Shown one piece after another: positions 8,828 to 17,692 of a DNA stretch of 64,000 nt (its first letter is position 1; every line of letters starts with the position of its first letter). Origin of the DNA: Sulfurifustis variabilis (GTDB lineage: Bacteria > Pseudomonadota > Gammaproteobacteria > Acidiferrobacterales > Sulfurifustaceae); assembly GCF_002355415.1 (NCBI RefSeq), contig NZ_AP014936.1:1798001-1862000 (forward strand), read 5' to 3'. Below the pieces are notes generated by a model, which did no database searches, was not told the origin of the DNA, and saw only the letters and a program-made list of their open reading frames with translations. The translations under genes and the position numbers were made by a program.

Positions 8828-10288
8828 CTAGACGATCAGCCGGTTCCATCCGGCATAGCGCCCCCGAACCGCTCCGCGAGGCAGGCTGAGCGCCACGAGA
8901 GCCAGGCCCGCGACCACGCTGCCGACCGTCCCGGCCGCGCTGGCGCCATCCAGCACCCAGGGTGCCGCGACCAGCCAGACACCGAACGCCGCATTGATGA
9001 ACCGCAGCGGCCGCGCCACCTCCGCGAAGGCGGAGAAAGCGACCACGATGACCAGCGACCCGACGAGGTGGTCGCTGTTCGCCATGGCGCCCACGGCATC
9101 GAGCGTGAGACGCGTGAACATGAGCCAGACGCCGATCAGGGCGCCGAGCACCAGCGTCCACGGGTAGTTCACCCCGCCGCTCACCATGTCGCGAAGCATG
9201 GCGGGGAGGGCGCCGTCGAGCTCCGAACGCTCCATTCGACGCCCGCCTTCCATGACGCCGCCGTGCAGGAAGTTGCTCCAGAACGACCCGCGCCGCCGCC
9301 GGACGTCGACGAGGAACTGCCCCATCGCGACGAGCTCGTCGAGCGAATAGGGGATCATCACGACCATCGCGAGCGCCTGGACGAGACAGAGCGTGCACCA
9401 GGTTCCGATCACAATCGGTTGAATGATGATGAAAATGATGCTGACCGCCCCGAGCGGGACGACCAGCAGTCCGAACATGGCCACCATCCACGGCATGGTG
9501 CGCCAGCGGCGCCGGCTCCCCATCGCTCCGGACAGCGCTTCCAGCATGTAGGCGGTCGCGCCGAGGCCCGCGTCGGCGACGGGCCACGCCCGGGAGACGT
9601 CCGAGGTGATGATGCGTACCGTACCGTCGCCGAAGAACGGGTCCCACACCCGGTCCGTGTGGCCGAGCTGGTACGCCGCGAGGTAGCGCGCGATGAAGAA
9701 GCCGACGAGCGCCATCGCGATGATGGGAATGCGCTGGAGCCAGTCCGAGGGGGAGTAGTCCCAGCCCGGCGGGATATCGGGGCCGAGCGCCATCGCCTTC
9801 ATGCTCATGCCGGGCATCATGGGGACGAGCACGGAGAACGTGATCGCCAGCGTGCCGACCAGCGTGTCGTTCGCGTACGCGCCGGGGCTCGGCGTCCAGA
9901 AGAGGAGCGGGGCGAAGAGCAGCCAGATGCCGACGAACGCCGCCGCCCATTGGGCGAACCACGCCCAGCGCCGCGTGAGGGAAAGCGCGCCGAAAACCAC
10001 GAGGGCGACGCCGCTGAGGACGTCGCTCCACGCCATGGCGAGATTGCGGACCTCGGGCAAAGGGAGGCCGCGCTCGGCCGTCACCGCCAGCACCGGGCTG
10101 TCCGCCGGGAAGGTCATCGACAGATAGCCGAACGTGACGGGGCTCGCGACGAGCCAGAACCCGAGCGCGATGTTGGCAAAGTGCGCCCACAGGGTCATCA
10201 GCCGGTGCGCGTGCATTTCCTGCTCGTGCTCGGCGATCACCCGGGCGCCGGGTACGGCGGGCTGGCGGGGAGCGGACCGGCCTTCCAT
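8828..10288 (-). CDS. Membrane protein with SPW repeats flanking a VKOR-like domain
   Basis: About 486 residues and some ten hydrophobic segments. The N-terminal part has an SPW-type repeat ([20 protein letters not shown]), and a second occurs near the C-terminus ([19 protein letters not shown]). Between them is a vitamin K epoxide reductase-like region with a CTLC dithiol inside [20 protein letters not shown] homologues reoxidise DsbA-like proteins using quinone, so a role in envelope disulfide formation is plausible. The reading frame extends to 10336, but the ATG at 10288 has AAGGAGG seven bases upstream. It is divergent from the phosphoketolase gene across a 173-base promoter region. No DsbA-like partner is visible nearby. 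Confidence 0.82.
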   Translation of the reverse strand: MEGRSAPRQPAVPGARVIAEHEQEMHAHRLMTLWAHFANIALGFWLVASPVTFGYLSMTFPADSPVLAVTAERGLPLPEVRNLAMAWSDVLSGVALVVFGALSLTRRWAWFAQWAAAFVGIWLLFAPLLFWTPSPGAYANDTLVGTLAITFSVLVPMMPGMSMKAMALGPDIPPGWDYSPSDWLQRIPIIAMALVGFFIARYLAAYQLGHTDRVWDPFFGDGTVRIITSDVSRAWPVADAGLGATAYMLEALSGAMGSRRRWRTMPWMVAMFGLLVVPLGAVSIIFIIIQPIVIGTWCTLCLVQALAMVVMIPYSLDELVAMGQFLVDVRRRRGSFWSNFLHGGVMEGGRRMERSELDGALPAMLRDMVSGGVNYPWTLVLGALIGVWLMFTRLTLDAVGAMANSDHLVGSLVIVVAFSAFAEVARPLRFINAAFGVWLVAAPWVLDGASAAGTVGSVVAGLALVALSLPRGAVRGRYAGWNRLIV

Positions 10289-10461
10289 GGCGAGACCTCC
10301 TTGAGCACCGATTAGAACACAGCAGCCGATTCCCAAAAGTACGCTTCGAGCGCGGGCATGCGCCGAACTTTTCTGAGCAAATCCGGGGGCGTCTGGTCAA
10401 AAGCTCATCCCCGAGCGACGAACGCGGCCGCCCCCCTCGCGGCCGCGACAAGGAGGTTACG

Positions 10462-12849
10462 ATGCAGCAGGCTGCCCGCCAGGCACAACCGGAGCACACG
10501 CTGTCCCCCGAGGAGCTGCGCAAGATGAACGCCTACTGGCGCGCCGCGAATTACCTCTCGGTGGGGCAGATCTACCTCCTCGACAATCCACTTCTGCGGG
10601 AGCCGCTGCGCCCCGAGCACGTCAAGCCGCGGTTGCTCGGGCACTGGGGGACCGCGCCCGGCCTGAGCTTCATCTACGTGCATCTCAACCGCATCATCAA
10701 GGCGCGCGACGTGGACATGTTCTTCGTGACCGGTCCCGGCCACGGCGCCCCCGCGCTCTTCGCCAACACCTGGCTCGAGGGGAGCTACAGCGAGTTCTAT
10801 ACCGACGTGCCGCTGAACGGCGAGGGCATGCGCCGGCTCTTCAGGCAATTCTCCTTTCCGGGCGGCGTGCCGAGCCACACGGCGGCGGAACTACCCGGCT
10901 CGATCAACGAAGGCGGGGAGCTCGGCTACTCGCTGGTGCACGCCTACGGCGCCGCGTTCGACAACCCGGATCTCGTGGTCGCGTGCGTCATCGGCGACGG
11001 CGAGGCCGAGACCGGCCCGCTCGCCGCCTCGTGGCACTCGAACAAGTTCCTGAATCCTGCGCGCGACGGCGCCGTCCTGCCGATCCTGCATCTCAACGGC
11101 TACAAGATCGCGAGCCCGACCGTGCTCGCGCGCATTCCGCACGAGGAGCTGGAGAGCCTGCTCGTCGGCTACGGATACACGCCGTACTTCGTGGAAGGCG
11201 ACGCCCCCGAACGCATGCACCAGCAGATGGCGGCCACGCTCGATCGCATCTTCGACGACATCGCCGCGATCCAGCGGCGCGCGCGCCGCGAGGGCGCGAA
11301 GGAGCGGCCGCGCTGGCCGATGCTGGTCCTGCGCTCGCCCAAGGGCTGGACCGGGCCGAAAGAGGTCGAGGGCCAGAAGGTCGAGGGATTCTGGCGCTCG
11401 CACCAGGTCCCGTTCGGCGAGGTGCGCACGCGCCCCGAGCACCTGCAGCTCCTCGAGCAATGGCTCAAGAGCTACCGGCCCGAGGAGCTGTTCGACGAGA
11501 ACGGCGCCCCGCGCGCGGAGCTCCTCGATCTCGCGCCCGCGGGTCCGCGCCGCATGGGCGCGAACCCGCACGCGAACGGCGGGCTGCTGCTTCGCGAGCT
11601 CGATCTGCCCGACTTTCGCGATTACGAGGTGGAGGTGCCGCGACCCGGCGGTGCGCTCAACGAGGCGACGCGCACCATGGGCGTGCTGCTGCGCGACGTG
11701 ATGAAGCGCAACGCGGCCGCGTGCAACTTCCGCGTGATGGGGCCGGACGAAACCGGCTCCAACCGGCTGAGCGCGCTCTTCGAGACGACCGGTCGCGCCT
11801 GGATGGCGGAGCGGTTGCCGGAGGACCTGGGCCTGTCGCCCGACGGGCGCGTGATGGAGGTGCTGTCGGAGCACCTCTGCCAGGGCTGGCTCGAGGGTTA
11901 CCTGATCACCGGCCGCCACGGCGTGTTCTCCTGCTACGAGGCGTTCATCCACATCGTCGACTCGATGTTCAACCAGCACGCGAAGTGGCTGCACGCGATG
12001 AAGGAGACGCCGTGGCGTCGCCCCATCGCCTCGCTCAATTACCTGCTCACGTCGCACGTCTGGCGCCAGGACCACAACGGCTTCTCGCACCAGGACCCGG
12101 GGTTCATCGACGTCGTGCTCAACAAGAAGGCCGACATCGTCCGCATCTACTTCCCGCCCGACGCGAACACGCTGCTCTGCGTCACGGACAGGTGCCTGCG
12201 CTCACGGAATCTCGTGAACGTCATCGTCGAGGGCAAGCAGATGGCTCCGCAATGGCTCGACATGGATTCGGCCATCAAGCACAGCACGGCGGGCATCGGC
12301 ATCTGGGAGTGGGCGAGCAACGACCACGACGGCGCGCCGGACGTCGTCATGGCGTGCGCCGGCGACGTGCCGACGCTCGAGACGCTCGCCGCCGTCGACG
12401 TGCTGCGCCAGCTCGTGCCGAGCCTGAAGATCCGGGTGATCAACGTCGTCGACCTCATGACCCTGCAGCCGAAGGAGGAGCATCCGCACGGCCTCGGCGA
12501 CCGGGAGTTCGATTCGCTGTTCACGACCGACAAGCCGGTCATCTTCGCGTATCACGGCTATCCCTGGCTCATACACCGGCTGACGTACCGTCGGACCAAT
12601 CACAAGAACCTGCACGTGCGCGGCTACAAGGAGGAGGGGACCACCACCACGCCGTTCGACATGACGGTGCGGAACGACATCGACCGCTTCCATCTCGCGG
12701 GCGACGTGATCGATCGCGTGCCCGGCCTCGGTTACCGCGCCGCCCATATCAAGCAGCACCTGCGCGACAAGCTGATCGAGCACGAGATGTACATCGTCGA
12801 GCACGGCCAGGATCTGCCCGAGGTTCGCGAGTGGAAGTGGCCGTACTAG
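10462..12849 (+). CDS. xfp: Phosphoketolase (xylulose-5-phosphate/fructose-6-phosphate)
   Basis: A 795-residue thiamine-diphosphate enzyme of the usual family length. It shows [37 protein letters not shown], the ThDP-binding GDGEAETG with a downstream Asn in SNKFLN, and the pyrimidine-domain signature [11 protein letters not shown]. It splits xylulose 5-phosphate or fructose 6-phosphate with phosphate into acetyl phosphate and a shorter sugar phosphate, and is cytosolic. The start has AAGGAGG followed by TTACG. It stands alone with no acetate kinase or phosphotransacetylase beside it; the 306-base gap after it separates it from the MerR operon. Confidence 0.97.
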   Translation: MQQAARQAQPEHTLSPEELRKMNAYWRAANYLSVGQIYLLDNPLLREPLRPEHVKPRLLGHWGTAPGLSFIYVHLNRIIKARDVDMFFVTGPGHGAPALFANTWLEGSYSEFYTDVPLNGEGMRRLFRQFSFPGGVPSHTAAELPGSINEGGELGYSLVHAYGAAFDNPDLVVACVIGDGEAETGPLAASWHSNKFLNPARDGAVLPILHLNGYKIASPTVLARIPHEELESLLVGYGYTPYFVEGDAPERMHQQMAATLDRIFDDIAAIQRRARREGAKERPRWPMLVLRSPKGWTGPKEVEGQKVEGFWRSHQVPFGEVRTRPEHLQLLEQWLKSYRPEELFDENGAPRAELLDLAPAGPRRMGANPHANGGLLLRELDLPDFRDYEVEVPRPGGALNEATRTMGVLLRDVMKRNAAACNFRVMGPDETGSNRLSALFETTGRAWMAERLPEDLGLSPDGRVMEVLSEHLCQGWLEGYLITGRHGVFSCYEAFIHIVDSMFNQHAKWLHAMKETPWRRPIASLNYLLTSHVWRQDHNGFSHQDPGFIDVVLNKKADIVRIYFPPDANTLLCVTDRCLRSRNLVNVIVEGKQMAPQWLDMDSAIKHSTAGIGIWEWASNDHDGAPDVVMACAGDVPTLETLAAVDVLRQLVPSLKIRVINVVDLMTLQPKEEHPHGLGDREFDSLFTTDKPVIFAYHGYPWLIHRLTYRRTNHKNLHVRGYKEEGTTTTPFDMTVRNDIDRFHLAGDVIDRVPGLGYRAAHIKQHLRDKLIEHEMYIVEHGQDLPEVREWKWPY

Positions 12850-13070
12850 GCAGGCACGCGACGCAGAACGCGTGATTTTATTCCGCGTGCGCGAGCCGCG
12901 CCGGCATTGCGTACCGTGGTCCTGAATTGTCAGTTCGGACCCGCGCGCAAACCCTCGCGCCCGTTCGCGTAACAGCAATTGATTAAATTCGAATTAGGCC
13001 CGCGCGCACGATTCGCGATGCGACGCCTCGATCATCAATGGGCCGATAAGAAGTTTTCATAGAAATTGGC
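12850..13070. other. Gene-free stretch between phosphoketolase and MerR promoter
   Basis: No supported gene here. The stretch is locally AT-rich compared with its surroundings, especially 12975-13000 where a perfect ten-base palindrome AATTCGAATT sits at 12986-12995. I see no convincing terminator hairpin with a T tract after the phosphoketolase stop. The right end runs into the mer-type promoter. Confidence 0.5.
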
Positions 13071-13101
13071 TTGATCCCGTACCCCGGTCCGGGAGTAACG
13101 T
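13071..13101 (+). promoter_or_regulatory. mer-type MerR operator/promoter with 19-base spacer
   Basis: The -35 element TTGATC (13071-13076) and -10-like TAACGT (13096-13101) are 19 bases apart, the over-long spacer typical of MerR-activated promoters. Inside lies the dyad CCGTAC-CCCG-GTCCGG (13077-13092), which matches the mercury operator layout CCGTAC-N4-GTACGG with one mismatch. It points towards the merR-like gene 55 bases downstream, implying autoregulation and control of the gene coupled to it, rather than the usual divergent arrangement. Confidence 0.75.
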
Positions 13102-13155
13102 TGCTCGCGAAGTTTCGGAGCGGAATCGATCGTCACGCCGCAACCGAAACGAACA

Positions 13156-13611
13156 ATGAGCGCACACAACAAACCAAAGCGCGCCTCGGGTATCACCATC
13201 GGGAGAATGGCTCGCGCCGCCGGCGTGGGCGTCGAAACGGTGCGTTACTACCAGCGCCGCGGCCTGCTGCCGCGGCCCGAGAGGCCGCAACACGCCTATC
13301 GTCGATACGACGAAGACGTGCTCAGCCGCCTCCGATTCATACGTCGCGCTCAGGAACTGGGGTTCACGCTGCGTGAAATCGCCGAGCTCCTTTCGCTCGA
13401 CGTTCATGACTGCGCGCGCTCGCACGAAATCGCCGAACGGCGCCTCGAGGACATACGCGCGAAGGTTCGCGACCTCCGCGCCGTCGCGAACCGGCTGAGC
13501 CGGATGCTCACCGAGTGCCGCGCCGGACACCACGAGGCGTGCCCGATCATCACCGCGATCGGCCAGGTCGATCCCCCCTTTGACACCAAACCCGGAGCCT
13601 CACGCCGATGA
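13156..13611 (+). CDS. MerR-family transcriptional regulator with mercury-type cysteine triad
   Basis: A 151-residue regulator: winged helix-turn-helix near 13-80 (GRMARAAGVGVETVRYYQRR, YRRYDEDVLSRLRFI), then a dimerisation helix and a metal loop. Cys86, Cys121 and Cys129 correspond in order and near-identical spacing to Cys82, Cys117 and Cys126 of Tn501 MerR (the loop is one residue shorter). In the loop, ECRAGHHEACPII also brings two His. The mer-like promoter upstream supports a thiol-metal inducer such as Hg(II), but no merT, merP or merA is present. ZntR/PbrR-like specificity is the alternative. Its stop overlaps the next start as ATGA. Confidence 0.88.
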   Translation: MSAHNKPKRASGITIGRMARAAGVGVETVRYYQRRGLLPRPERPQHAYRRYDEDVLSRLRFIRRAQELGFTLREIAELLSLDVHDCARSHEIAERRLEDIRAKVRDLRAVANRLSRMLTECRAGHHEACPIITAIGQVDPPFDTKPGASRR

Positions 13612-14012
13612 GCAGCCCCTCGGTCACGCGCCGCATCCATGGCCCGGGCGTTCCCGGCCGTCCGCGCGTCGTCCGGACGCCCGACCGGAGTCGTGCCGGC
13701 GCATCGCTCGCGGAACCACCTGCACGGAAAGCGCGCCGCGCGCAGCCGAGGACCGCTGCATCGCGGTTCGTGATCGTGCTGATGAGGCGGAACGCCGTCA
13801 CGGGAAGGCCACGCGAGAAGCGGTACCTGGCCCGTCGGGCAGGCCGAACCTACTTCGTCACCGACGCCGCCGAGGCGATGATCTACCCGAGCTACAAGAC
13901 CGCCTACATGATCGGCATCAAGGCCGCGATCCACTACGGTGGTGTGGCCTGCATCGAGGAGTTCCAGGTCTCCTCGACCCACGTTTTCGGCCGCGCTGGC
14001 GCGCAGAGCTGA
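13608..14012 (+). CDS. Uncharacterised protein translationally coupled to the MerR regulator
   Basis: 134 residues, not recognised. The first roughly 50 residues are Arg/Pro-rich and probably disordered. The remainder (RFVIVLMRRN, RYLARRAGRTYFVTDAAEAM, YPSYKTAYMIGIKAAIHYGG) looks like a small folded domain with one Cys (GGVACIEEF). It has no signal peptide or clear metal motif. The ATG overlaps the regulator's TGA by the ATGA arrangement, so it should be co-translated from the MerR promoter and is the only apparent target of that regulator here. The first half has the compositional look of noncoding GC-rich sequence, so a later start is possible. Confidence 0.5.
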   Translation: MSSPSVTRRIHGPGVPGRPRVVRTPDRSRAGASLAEPPARKARRAQPRTAASRFVIVLMRRNAVTGRPREKRYLARRAGRTYFVTDAAEAMIYPSYKTAYMIGIKAAIHYGGVACIEEFQVSSTHVFGRAGAQS

Positions 14013-14274
14013 CACCGCCAGCCGCTTCCCGGTTTCTCCTCCGTTTCGAGTGCGTTCGCGTTCCGTCCCGGGTGGCCGCGCCTCACGGGCGAGGCGTGAC
14101 TGCTGATCGATCCTGCGTCGGTCCCGTGGGCTTTCTCGCCGCGATTGTGCCGCTGTCCGCCCGAACCGACGTGGCGGTATCCCGAATATCGATGTTCGCA
14201 ACCGCGGTCTATCATTGATTTTCGCGTCGCCCGGCTGTGCGCGGGACGCGAGCCTACCGAGACGAGGCGCGGCA
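14013..14274. other. Gene-free stretch upstream of the hsp20 pair
   Basis: No convincing gene. The open frames crossing this part are long only because of high G+C and show no family features. The right end carries the FNR-type palindrome described separately. Confidence 0.45.
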
Positions 14275-14288
14275 TTGACAGCCGTCAA
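14275..14288. promoter_or_regulatory. FNR/Dnr-type palindrome upstream of hsp20 pair
   Basis: TTGAC-AGCC-GTCAA, a perfect two-fold repeat fitting TTGAY-N4-RTCAA, 63 bases before the first hsp20 start codon. The same motif recurs before sqr, the DUF2249 gene and others in this window, which argues for a shared CRP/FNR-family regulator. Confidence 0.65.
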
Positions 14289-14351
14289 TGACCGCGGTTT
14301 CTGCTCTTGTACCATCGATTCGAGTTCGACGGTCCATATGGAGGTACGTCC

Positions 14352-14837
14352 ATGGCGGAGAAGCAGGAATTGATCACCCGCGAATCGCAACGACCGATGG
14401 CGGCTCGTTCACCGTTCGACGAAATGGAACGCATGATGGACCAGATGTTCGAGGGTTTCTTTCCTCGCGGCTGGCGCGGGCCGGCGGGTTTCATCCGGCC
14501 GGAAACGGCGGCGGGGGAGGTGCGTCTTCCCAGCGTCGACGTCATCGAGCGCGACGACGAGGTGCTCGTCCGCGCCGAGCTTCCCGGCGTCGAGAAGAAA
14601 GACATCGACGTCTCGGTGACCGATTCGAGCCTGACGATCGGCGCGATCCCGCGCGGCGCCGAGGAGGAGGGCGAGTATTACTGCTGCGAGATCGGCGCCG
14701 CGCCGTTTGCGCGGACCGTGCAGCTGCCCGTAGAGGTGGACGGCGAACGGGCGAAGGCGTCTTTTCGGGACGGTCTGCTCGAGCTGCGCCTGCCGAAGAC
14801 GGAGCACGCGCGCCGTCGCGCGATCTCGATCGAGTGA
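14352..14837 (+). CDS. Hsp20/alpha-crystallin small heat-shock protein, first of tandem pair
   Basis: 161 residues with an alpha-crystallin domain from about 55: PSVDVIERDDEVLVRAELPG, VEKKDIDVSV, and the closing DGLLELRLPK. This ATP-independent holdase keeps unfolding proteins soluble in the cytoplasm. The loop after beta 5 has diverged from the usual charged ERKxEEE consensus to TIGAIPRGAEEEGEYYCCEI, including an uncommon adjacent Cys pair. The start at 14352 has GGAGG upstream; a longer reading to 14307 lacks one. The second hsp20 follows after 35 bases, and the FNR-type palindrome upstream suggests oxygen-linked control of both. Confidence 0.93.
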   Translation: MAEKQELITRESQRPMAARSPFDEMERMMDQMFEGFFPRGWRGPAGFIRPETAAGEVRLPSVDVIERDDEVLVRAELPGVEKKDIDVSVTDSSLTIGAIPRGAEEEGEYYCCEIGAAPFARTVQLPVEVDGERAKASFRDGLLELRLPKTEHARRRAISIE

Positions 14838-14872
14838 GGACCGGATTTCTCGTGCAGAAGCAGGAGGCGATC

Positions 14873-15355
14873 ATGGCTGAGGCGAAGAAGGAGACAGGAA
14901 AGAAAGAGATGCAGCGGGCGACCCCCGCGCGGGCGCTCAGCCCGTTCGAAGAGATGGAACGGATGTTCGAGAGCGCCTGGATGCGTCCGTGGGCCTGGAA
15001 GTGGCCGGGGCGGCTGGCGGCGCCGTTCGAGGGGCGCATGCCGAGCGTCGACGTCGTCGACCGTGACGACGAGGTGCTGGTGCGCGCCGAGCTTCCGGGC
15101 GTGGACAAGAAGGATCTCGACGTCGCGATGAGCGACAACGCGATCACGATCAAGGGCACGAGCAGCCGCGAGGAGAAGGAAGAGAAGGGCGAGTACTACC
15201 GCCACGAGATCTCCCGCGGCAGTTTCTCGCGGACCGTGACGCTGCCCGCGCAGATCGACGGCGAGAAGGCGAAGGCGGAGTTCAAGGACGGCATACTCGA
15301 GATCCATCTGCCGAAGCTGGAACGCTCGAAGCGGCATCACCTCGACATCGAGTAG
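14873..15355 (+). CDS. Hsp20/alpha-crystallin small heat-shock protein, second of tandem pair
   Basis: 160 residues, the canonical member of the pair: N-terminal SPFEEMERMFES, then PSVDVVDRDDEVLVRAELPG, VDKKDLDVAM, AITIKGTSSREEKEEKGEYY and DGILEIHLPK. It shares long identical stretches with the preceding gene, so the two arose by tandem duplication. Small heat-shock proteins often form mixed oligomers, so the partners may co-assemble. AGGAGG lies just upstream of the ATG. The next gene is convergent, starting on the opposite strand 43 bases away. Confidence 0.95.
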   Translation: MAEAKKETGKKEMQRATPARALSPFEEMERMFESAWMRPWAWKWPGRLAAPFEGRMPSVDVVDRDDEVLVRAELPGVDKKDLDVAMSDNAITIKGTSSREEKEEKGEYYRHEISRGSFSRTVTLPAQIDGEKAKAEFKDGILEIHLPKLERSKRHHLDIE

Positions 15356-15398
15356 CCGTTTCCGGGCGAGGAGCGAATCGACCCGGGCGGCTCGTCGA

Positions 15399-16064
15399 TC
15401 AGTCGATCTCTCCGACCCGACGCGCCGGCGACTGCCCGGTCGCCCGCGCGCCGATCGCGCCGTCGCGCGCCAGGCGGTTCGCCGTCTGGTTGTGCAGGCG
15501 CGGAACGACGCGGAGCTCGAGTCGCTCGAGCCGATGCGCCGCCGCGCGCAGCGGAGCGAGGCGAGGGTCGCTACGCCGACGGCTCCAGAGCTCCGACAGC
15601 GCGCGGCAATCGGTGTGGAGACGCAGGCGCGTGATGCCGGCTCGCGGCGCCGCGGCAGTCAGCGCGGCGGCAGCGGCGATCTCGGCGTTGAACGGCGGAA
15701 GCGTACCGGCGCTTCGACGAAGTCGAAGCCGAACGCGGCCCGCCCCGTCGGTAACGATGCCGCCGATCCCCGCCGCCTGCCTCTCGACAACCGAAGCATC
15801 CGTCCAGGCGGCATGCCATCCGGGCCGCAGCGCGGCGGCGTACAGCGCGCGCACGAGGCGCTCGCGGGCGGCGAGCGGCCGCAGCCCGCCCTGTCGCGCC
15901 TTCGCCGCGGCGCGGCGTCGTACGCGTTCGATCAGCGCCTCCGTGGGGGAGGCGGCGGCGAGCACCGCCTTGATCCGGTCGGGCGCGGGTCGGGCGAGCG
16001 CGCGATCGACCAGTGCGTTCATTTTCGCGGCGGCCTTCCGGCGGCCTTCGGACTCGCGGCGCAT
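15399..16064 (-). CDS. RNase H-like (RVT_3-type) protein with altered fourth catalytic position
   Basis: 221 residues. After a basic helical N-terminus (about 80 residues) comes an RNase H fold: AWTDAS with Asp89, FNAEIAAAAAL with Glu128, and LHTDCRAL with Asp152. The fourth position, normally Asp in a HNxxAD-LA motif, is Asn196 here (HNQTANRLAR). The fold cleaves RNA in RNA/DNA hybrids; the substitution could weaken or abolish this. An ATG at 16022 is an alternative start. The gene is divergent from the CapA-like gene with only 51 bases between the starts. It is not the housekeeping rnhA, which is shorter and lacks the N-terminal extension. Confidence 0.7.
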   Translation of the reverse strand: MRRESEGRRKAAAKMNALVDRALARPAPDRIKAVLAAASPTEALIERVRRRAAAKARQGGLRPLAARERLVRALYAAALRPGWHAAWTDASVVERQAAGIGGIVTDGAGRVRLRLRRSAGTLPPFNAEIAAAAALTAAAPRAGITRLRLHTDCRALSELWSRRRSDPRLAPLRAAAHRLERLELRVVPRLHNQTANRLARDGAIGARATGQSPARRVGEID

Positions 16065-16115
16065 CGCCGGAGTGTCGACCGTCAGGCGGCGCGACTCAAC
16101 GTCCCGGGCGACGCC

Positions 16116-17234
16116 GTGGAACGCGATCCGGAAAGCAGCATCACGCTATTTCTTTGCGGCGACGTCATGACCGGTCGGGGCATCGACCAGATTCTCCCGC
16201 ACCCCTCTGATCCGACGCTGCACGAATCCTGGGTCCTCGATGCCCGCGACTACGTGACGCTCGCGGAACGAACCGGCGGGCCGATCCCGAGACCCGTGGA
16301 GCCGCGATACCTCTGGGGCGACGCGCTGGCCGAGCTCGAGCGGGCCGCGCCGGACGTTCGCGTCCTCCCGCTCGAGACGGCCTTGACGACCAGTGAAGAT
16401 CGGGAGGAGAAAGGCATCCATTACCGCATGCATCCCGCCAACGTTGCGAGCCTGACTGCGATCCGGCCGGACGTGTGCGTGCTGGCCAACAATCACGTAC
16501 TCGATTGGGGCCGCCGCGGGCTGAACGAGACGCTCGACGTCCTGCACGCAGCGGGAATCCGGACGGCGGGCGCCGGACGGGACGCGACCGAGGCGCAGGC
16601 GCCCGCAATCGTCGAGCGGCCGCGCGGGCGCGTGCTGGTATTCGGTTTCGCGCACCTCAGCAGCGGCATTCCGCCGTCCTGGGCGGCGACCGCGGAGCGC
16701 GGCGGCGTGAACCTGCTGCACCGGCTTTCGGAGGACGACGCCGTTTCCCTTGCGCGGCGCGTGCGCTCGCTCAAAGGGCCCGGCGACATCGTGCTCGCGT
16801 CCATTCATTGGGGCGGGAACTGGGGCTACGACGTGCCGAACGAACAGCGCCGCTTCGCGCACGCGCTCATCGACCGGGCCGCCGTCGATCTCGTGCACGG
16901 CCATTCCTCGCATCACGCGAAGGGCGTCGAAATCTATCGGGATCGCCTCGTGCTGTACGGGTGCGGCGACTTTTTGAACGATTACGAGGGAATCAGTGGC
17001 TACGAGGATTACCGCTCCGAGCTCGGCTTCATGTACCTGCCGCGCCTCGACGGCACGAGCGGGCGGCTGCGCGAGCTGCGCCTGGTGCCCACTCGCATCC
17101 GCAACCTCCGCGTGAACCGCGCGGACGAGGAGGACACGCGCTGGCTGTCGGCGATGCTGAACCGGGAGGGCCGCGCCTTCGGCACCGGCGTGGAACGGCT
17201 TGCCGACGGAACGCTGAGGCTCGCGTGGCGCTAG
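16116..17234 (+). CDS. CapA-like metallophosphatase-fold (poly-gamma-glutamate capsule) protein
   Basis: 372 residues of the PGA_cap/CapA family: ITLFLCGDVMTGRGID at the N-terminus, LPLETAL, CVLANNHVLDWG, ASIHWGGNWGY, VHGHSSHHAKGVE and LYGCGDFLNDYEG. These are the Asp, Asn and His ligands of the metallophosphoesterase fold. CapA proteins take part in poly-gamma-glutamate capsule synthesis in bacilli, but many proteobacterial relatives stand alone with unknown roles. No capB/capC is nearby. There is no ATG before the first conserved strand, so I chose the in-frame GTG at 16116. No signal peptide is visible. Confidence 0.85.
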   Translation: MERDPESSITLFLCGDVMTGRGIDQILPHPSDPTLHESWVLDARDYVTLAERTGGPIPRPVEPRYLWGDALAELERAAPDVRVLPLETALTTSEDREEKGIHYRMHPANVASLTAIRPDVCVLANNHVLDWGRRGLNETLDVLHAAGIRTAGAGRDATEAQAPAIVERPRGRVLVFGFAHLSSGIPPSWAATAERGGVNLLHRLSEDDAVSLARRVRSLKGPGDIVLASIHWGGNWGYDVPNEQRRFAHALIDRAAVDLVHGHSSHHAKGVEIYRDRLVLYGCGDFLNDYEGISGYEDYRSELGFMYLPRLDGTSGRLRELRLVPTRIRNLRVNRADEEDTRWLSAMLNREGRAFGTGVERLADGTLRLAWR

Positions 17235-17452
17235 CGGCTCCAGGAAACGCGAAGAAGGTCGCCCTCGTCCGTGTAGCGCGACTCGAGGCCGACCCCGTTC
17301 ACCTGGAGTGGTCGGTTCGATTCTGCCCGTCGCCTATGCGTGCCAGACACCGGCGGCGAGTGTGCGCAATCAGCCGGGGATTCGATCGGAGCGAGCCGCT
17401 CACCGGCGAGCTTCGGATCTACTGGCCGCCTTTGTGCCTAGGAGGTGTACCG

Positions 17453-17692
17453 ATGCCGAACGAACTCACCCCTGCGCCCGGTTCCTGGTACGAACTCGAT
17501 ACCGGCGAAGTCTTCACAGTTACGGGTATCGATTTCGCCCACGGCCTGATCGAGGTCGAATACGTTGACGGACGGGTGGACCAACTGGATCTCGCGGCCT
17601 GGCCGGGTCTCGCGCTCACCGAGGTCGAACTGCCCGAGAACTGGCACGGCACGATCGAGGGGTTCCTGAGCGGTCGCCGTGGCAGGCGCTGA
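17453..17692 (+). CDS. Small DUF6763-like protein
   Basis: 79 residues: MPNELTPAPGSWYELDTGEV followed by VTGIDFAHGLIEVEYVDGRV and LDLAAWPGL, ending in a basic tail. The pattern (residue or tag surface with WY, an EVxYxDG strand and a D-x-W element) resembles DUF6763 proteins common in Gammaproteobacteria, whose role is unknown. GGAGG sits seven bases before the ATG. It is monocistronic between the CapA-like gene (218-base gap) and a long noncoding stretch. Confidence 0.75.
   Translation: MPNELTPAPGSWYELDTGEVFTVTGIDFAHGLIEVEYVDGRVDQLDLAAWPGLALTEVELPENWHGTIEGFLSGRRGRR

Noticed and set aside
12961-13000. AT-rich patch with AATTCGAATT as a replication or attachment site
   Set aside because: One short palindrome without direct repeats, DnaA-box clusters or a neighbouring integrase gives no support.
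13071-14012. A complete mercury-resistance operon
   Set aside because: Regulator and promoter look mer-like, but no MerT, MerP, MerC or MerA homologue is present in the flanking genes.
17231-17452. A short minus-strand frame ending at 17231 (peptide ending SRYTDEGDLLRVSWSR)
   Set aside because: The C-terminal sequence looks protein-like, but the frame has only about 65 codons between stops, no ATG start and no ribosome site, so I do not call it a gene or a remnant.
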